Program-made: the position numbers and the translations under genes | The notes under the pieces: model-generated | Databases searched by the model: none | Seen by the model: only the letters and a program-made list of their open reading frames with translations | What the model was told of the DNA's origin: nothing | Shown here: piece by piece, positions 4,883 through 5,548 of the stretch | How positions within the stretch are numbered: the first letter of the stretch is position 1 | Layout of the letters: each line of letters begins with the position of its first letter | From: Clostridiales bacterium | Lineage (GTDB): Bacteria; Bacillota; Clostridia; WRLR01 | Assembly (NCBI GenBank): GCA_031263625.1 | Contig: JAISFK010000299.1 | Span: 1 to 5,548, forward strand | Direction of reading: 5' to 3' | DNA: 5,548 nt

Positions 4883-5548
4883 ATGGACGTATCTACATTC
4901 GCGACCAAGGGCAACTTAATGAAGGCGAAATCAGATCTGGCCCTGGCCAAAATGGGCTACGATCTGATGGACAGGAAGCGGACGATCCTGATATCGGAGA
5001 TGATGTCGTACATCAGCCGCGCCGAGGAAATCCAGGCCAAGATCGACGAGATCTTCAGCACGGCGTACAGGGAGCTGCAGAACGCCAACGTGTTCCTGGG
5101 CATCAGCCAGGTCGAGCGCGTGGGCTATTCCGTGCCGGAGGAGGATCAGGTGCGGATACGCTTCCGCAGCGTCATGGGCGTTGACATTCCCAGCGTGTCG
5201 CTCGCGGAGAAGGAGAGCGAGCCCTTCTACTACGCCTTCTCGAACACGAACTATTTTCTGGATCAGGCGTTCATCAACTTCAACCGGGTGAAGGACCTGA
5301 TAATCGAGATGGCCGAGGTCGAGAGCACGGTCTACCTGCTGGCCGTGAACGTGAAAAAGACGCAGAAGCGCGCGAACGCGCTGCAGAGCATAATGATCCC
5401 CAAGTTCACGGAGCTCGTGGACAATATCCAGAACACGCTGGAGGAAAAGGAGCGCGAGGAGTCCTCGCGCCTGCACGTCATCAAGAACACGAAGCTCGCC
5501 AAGAGCGGCACGGGCCACGCGTTCCTGCCCTCGGCCGGCCGCTGGTAG
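4883..5548 (+). CDS. atpD: V-type ATP synthase subunit D (central rotor shaft)
   Basis: Subunit D is the long antiparallel coiled-coil that runs through the A3B3 head and, with F, transmits rotation between the catalytic sites and the membrane ring. The 221 residues are within the usual ~205-220 range. The N-terminal helix carries the family signature (ATKGNLMKAKSDLALAKMGY then LMDRKRTIL). The middle segment contains VMGVDIP (from residue 97), matching the conserved VMGV.VP turn. The C-terminal helix contains KRANALQSIMIPKF (from ~162) and an LEEKEREESSRL segment, both diagnostic for D. The start ATG at 4883 has a nearby GGGGAG, and the Thr-Lys-Gly-Asn-Leu block begins eight residues in, as expected. 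The end is intact: TAG occupies the last three bases of the window. It follows B after a repeat-filled 136-base spacer, so co-transcription is likely but translational coupling is not. Confidence 0.95.
   Translation: MDVSTFATKGNLMKAKSDLALAKMGYDLMDRKRTILISEMMSYISRAEEIQAKIDEIFSTAYRELQNANVFLGISQVERVGYSVPEEDQVRIRFRSVMGVDIPSVSLAEKESEPFYYAFSNTNYFLDQAFINFNRVKDLIIEMAEVESTVYLLAVNVKKTQKRANALQSIMIPKFTELVDNIQNTLEEKEREESSRLHVIKNTKLAKSGTGHAFLPSAGRW

Overview
The window is GC-rich DNA carrying five consecutive same-strand genes of a bacterial V-type (A/V-type) ATP synthase/ATPase, in the order F-E-A-B-D. The five assignments are secure at family level, because each protein carries recognisable family sequence. 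The source looks like an anaerobic or fermentative bacterium with a V/A-type rotary ATPase, most plausibly a high-GC member of the Clostridia or a related gut-type lineage. That is inference from gene order and protein flavour; no taxonomic marker is present. Frequent AUA (Ile) and AGG (Arg) codons, despite the high GC, are a distinctive trait of the genome.

Layout: 1-294 is the 3' part of subunit F, with its start upstream of the window. A 53-base gap leads to subunit E (348-947). A 75-base spacer built of ~19-bp direct repeats leads to catalytic subunit A (1023-3041). A 277-base spacer with short repeats and a terminator-like hairpin leads to non-catalytic subunit B (3319-4746). A 136-base spacer made largely of degenerate repeats leads to rotor subunit D (4883-5548), whose stop codon ends the window. 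The membrane subunits I and K and the linker subunit C are not here and are presumably upstream.

How the genes work together: A3B3 forms the nucleotide-binding hexamer. D and F form the central shaft, and E is a peripheral-stalk subunit. In the complete complex, ATP turnover at the A subunits is coupled through the D/F rotor to H+ or Na+ movement through the membrane ring. The ion cannot be decided here, because the K and I subunits that determine it are absent.

No new gene system is visible. The unusual part is how low-complexity DNA is distributed over an otherwise conserved operon. Repeats begin at or immediately beside the stop codons of E and B, and the A-B spacer carries further short repeats. 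Subunit A has a low-complexity N-terminal extension and a ~67-residue Ala/Gly/Asp/Pro insertion. Subunit B ends in an Ala/Gly-rich tail. Together these look like replication-slippage expansions tolerated in spacers and surface loops. Subunits A and B both appear to use UUG start codons.
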